A program made the translations under genes and the position numbers. Positions 4,580 to 5,838 of a stretch of DNA of 5,838 nucleotides are shown here, piece after piece. The DNA comes from Oscillospiraceae bacterium (GTDB lineage: Bacteria; Bacillota_A; Clostridia; Monoglobales; WRBX01), in the NCBI GenBank assembly GCA_009784335.1, contig WRBX01000045.1, forward strand, positions 1 to 5,838, written 5' to 3'. The notes below the pieces were generated by a model. The model saw only the letters and a program-made list of their open reading frames with translations. It did not search any database and was not told where the DNA came from. Position 1 is the stretch's first letter, and every line of letters begins with the position of its first letter.

Positions 4580-4927
4580 ATGGTAAAAGATGTAGAATTA
4601 GCGCTGTTATACGATTATTATGGTTCTTTTTTAACTGAGAAGCAGGCAGATATTTTCGATTTATTCTATAATGAAGATTTATCGCTTTCCGAAATTGGCG
4701 AGCATTTGGGCATCACCCGCCAGGGTGTGCGAGATTCGCTCAAGCGCGGCGAAGAGATTATGGCAAACATGGAAGATAAGATTGGCATGGTGAAAAAAAG
4801 CCGCGGCATTATGCGCGCGACCGAGATTTTGAAGGATATCAGCAATGAAATTATTATTTCCAGCGGTTCAAAGGATAAGATAAATGAGCTGAATCGCACG
4901 ATTGAGGAACTTATGACTAGTGTTTAG
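4580..4927 (+). CDS. ylxM: YlxM family (UPF0122) HTH protein, SRP-associated
   Basis: 115 aa, close to the family's usual length. Family hallmarks are seen from the start: LLYDYYGSFLTEKQADIFDLFYNEDLS, where LLFDYYG and LT.KQ...LYY.DDLSL are typical. A sigma-factor region 4-like helix-turn-helix follows (SLSEIGEHLGITRQGVRDSLKR, 35-56). The C-terminal third (60-112) is helical. YlxM is encoded just before ffh across Bacillota and is reported to affect SRP function, through the scRNA or Ffh. ATG at 4580 is preferred over 4565 and 4574 because TGAGGG (4566-4571) is 8 bases upstream. It is co-transcribed with ffh, 42 bases downstream. The stop TAG lies inside the heptanucleotide repeat. Confidence 0.92.
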   Translation: MVKDVELALLYDYYGSFLTEKQADIFDLFYNEDLSLSEIGEHLGITRQGVRDSLKRGEEIMANMEDKIGMVKKSRGIMRATEILKDISNEIIISSGSKDKINELNRTIEELMTSV

Positions 4928-4952
4928 TGGCTAGTGGCTAGTGATTAGATTT
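4918..4952 (+). repeat. TAGTGNN heptanucleotide tandem repeat between ylxM and ffh
   Basis: Successive 7-base units: TAGTGTT (4918), TAGTGGC (4925), TAGTGGC (4932), TAGTGAT (4939), then the degenerate TAGATTT (4946). The second unit supplies the ylxM stop. Because the period is 7, the TAG triplets fall in all three frames, so the array stops translation whatever the frame. It probably arose by slippage. Confidence 0.75.
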
Positions 4953-4969
4953 TATGTGGAGTTTGATAT

Positions 4970-5838
4970 ATGGCTTTTGAAAGTCTTACAGAAAAACTAA
5001 GTGAAACATTTAGAAAATTAAAGAGTAAAGGTAAACTGATTGACAGTGATATCGACCCTGCCCTGCGCGAAATTAAGCTGGCATTTCTAGAGGCCGATGT
5101 TAATTTAAAAGTTACCAAGCAGTTTATTGATGAAATTTCGGTGGAGGCCAAGGGCGAGAAAGTTTTTGAAAGCCTTAGCCCGGGGCAGACAGTTGTTAAG
5201 ATAGTAAATGATAAATTGACCGCTCTGCTCGGCGAAACTCAGGCGGATTTGAAGCTCGACGGAAATCTTTCTACTATATTGATGATTGGTTTGCAGGGTA
5301 GCGGTAAGACGACGACATCTGCGAAGCTGGCAAATCTGCTTCGAAAAAAAGGCAAAAAGCCACTATTGGTTGCTTGCGATGTTTATAGGCCGGCGGCGAT
5401 AGAGCAGCTTAAAACTCTTGGCAAGCAGATTGATATTCCGGTTTTTGCTATTGATAATGAAAAAAATGTTATAAAAATCGTAAAATCTGCGCTGGAATTT
5501 GCAAAAGAAAATGGCAATACCGTTGTGATTTTAGATACAGCCGGGCGCCTGAATATTGATGATGAGATGATGGCAGAGCTGCGGGGGATAAAGGCGGCTG
5601 TAGATATAGATGAAACCTTATTGGTTATTGATTCGATGATTGGGCAGGAATCGGTAAATATCGCAAAAAGCTTTGATGAGCAGCTGGATATTAGCGGGGT
5701 TATCCTCACCAAATTTGATAGTGATTCAAGAGGCGGCGCGGCGCTATCGGTTAAGTCGGTAGTGGGTAAGCCGATTAAGTTTATTGGATCGGGCGAGAAA
5801 ATTAGTGATTTAGAGGAGTTTTATCCCGATAGAGTGGC
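4970..5838 (+). CDS. ffh: Signal recognition particle GTPase Ffh (SRP54), 3' end outside window
   Basis: The first 289 residues are present: the helical N domain (1-100, with ALREIKLAFLEADVNLKV) and most of the G domain. Ffh binds SRP RNA and signal peptides of nascent chains and, with FtsY, delivers ribosomes to the membrane. Motifs: G1 GLQGSGKT (107-114), DVYRPAAIEQL (137-147), G3 DTAGR (189-193), G4 TKFD (247-250), RGGAALS (254-260), GSGEK (273-277). Some near-invariant positions deviate: DAMTGQD reads DSMIGQE (221-227), and TKLDGD reads TKFDSD. The nucleotide-binding residues proper are kept, so it should be active. The Met-rich M domain lies past the window end. ATG at 4970 is set by GTGGAG (4956-4961), 8 bases upstream. 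FtsY is less likely because there is no acidic A domain and the partner is ylxM. Confidence 0.95.
   Translation, partial: MAFESLTEKLSETFRKLKSKGKLIDSDIDPALREIKLAFLEADVNLKVTKQFIDEISVEAKGEKVFESLSPGQTVVKIVNDKLTALLGETQADLKLDGNLSTILMIGLQGSGKTTTSAKLANLLRKKGKKPLLVACDVYRPAAIEQLKTLGKQIDIPVFAIDNEKNVIKIVKSALEFAKENGNTVVILDTAGRLNIDDEMMAELRGIKAAVDIDETLLVIDSMIGQESVNIAKSFDEQLDISGVILTKFDSDSRGGAALSVKSVVGKPIKFIGSGEKISDLEEFYPDRV

Noticed and set aside
4036..4638. 200-aa plus-strand open frame across ruvX and the divergent promoter region
   Set aside because: It is antisense to a clear ruvX and overlaps the start of ylxM, with no family motifs.
5383..5712. 109-aa minus-strand open frame inside ffh
   Set aside because: Antisense shadow of conserved Ffh G-domain sequence.

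Overview
The window looks like chromosomal DNA from an uncultured Clostridia-like member of the Bacillota (Firmicutes). The evidence is the ruvX-DUF1292 (YrzB-type) pair, the ylxM-ffh pair, purine-rich AGGAGG-type ribosome binding sites, and GTAGGGG/CCCC-type intergenic repeats, which from memory are common in gut Clostridia. No rRNA, tRNA, CRISPR array, transposase or phage gene is visible. The lineage call is inference from gene content; several proteins (GpsA, Ffh) are divergent enough to suggest a poorly sampled clade.

Layout. (1) Positions 5-913, +: gpsA, glycerol-3-phosphate dehydrogenase, complete but about 30 residues shorter than usual. (2) Positions 914-1443: a gene-free block of about 530 bases made almost wholly of hairpins. 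It holds a palindrome across the gpsA stop, two copies of a CCCC...GGGG/GAA-loop repeat, a two-tier stem-loop, a terminator-like hairpin, and four GTAGGGG-family units. (3) Positions 1427-2121, +: a strong-looking promoter (T8A8 tract, TTGATA, extended -10) drives an unrecognised AT-rich 207-aa protein, probably acquired. (4) Positions 2123-4439, -: a four-gene run transcribed as ruvX, DUF1292, a 313-aa Pro/Glu-rich coiled-coil protein, and a one-TM protein with an OmpA-like domain. The last gene ends 1 base from the end of the convergent accessory gene. (5) Positions 4440-4579: divergent promoter region. (6) Positions 4580-5838, +: ylxM then ffh (cut by the window end), separated by a heptanucleotide repeat.

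How the genes fit together. gpsA feeds phospholipid synthesis. ruvX is a conserved RNase H-fold nuclease linked to Holliday junctions or 16S rRNA processing. ylxM-ffh is the signal recognition particle module for membrane targeting. The 313-aa protein and the OmpA-like protein overlap by 8 bases and are probably translationally coupled, so they may act together; their role is unknown.

No established defence, mobile or biosynthetic system is present. The points most worth a second look are the structured repeat block, the coupled coiled-coil/OmpA-like pair whose OmpA domain lacks key peptidoglycan-binding residues, the apparently leaderless ruvX promoter, the shortened GpsA, and the AT-rich accessory gene with its own strong promoter.
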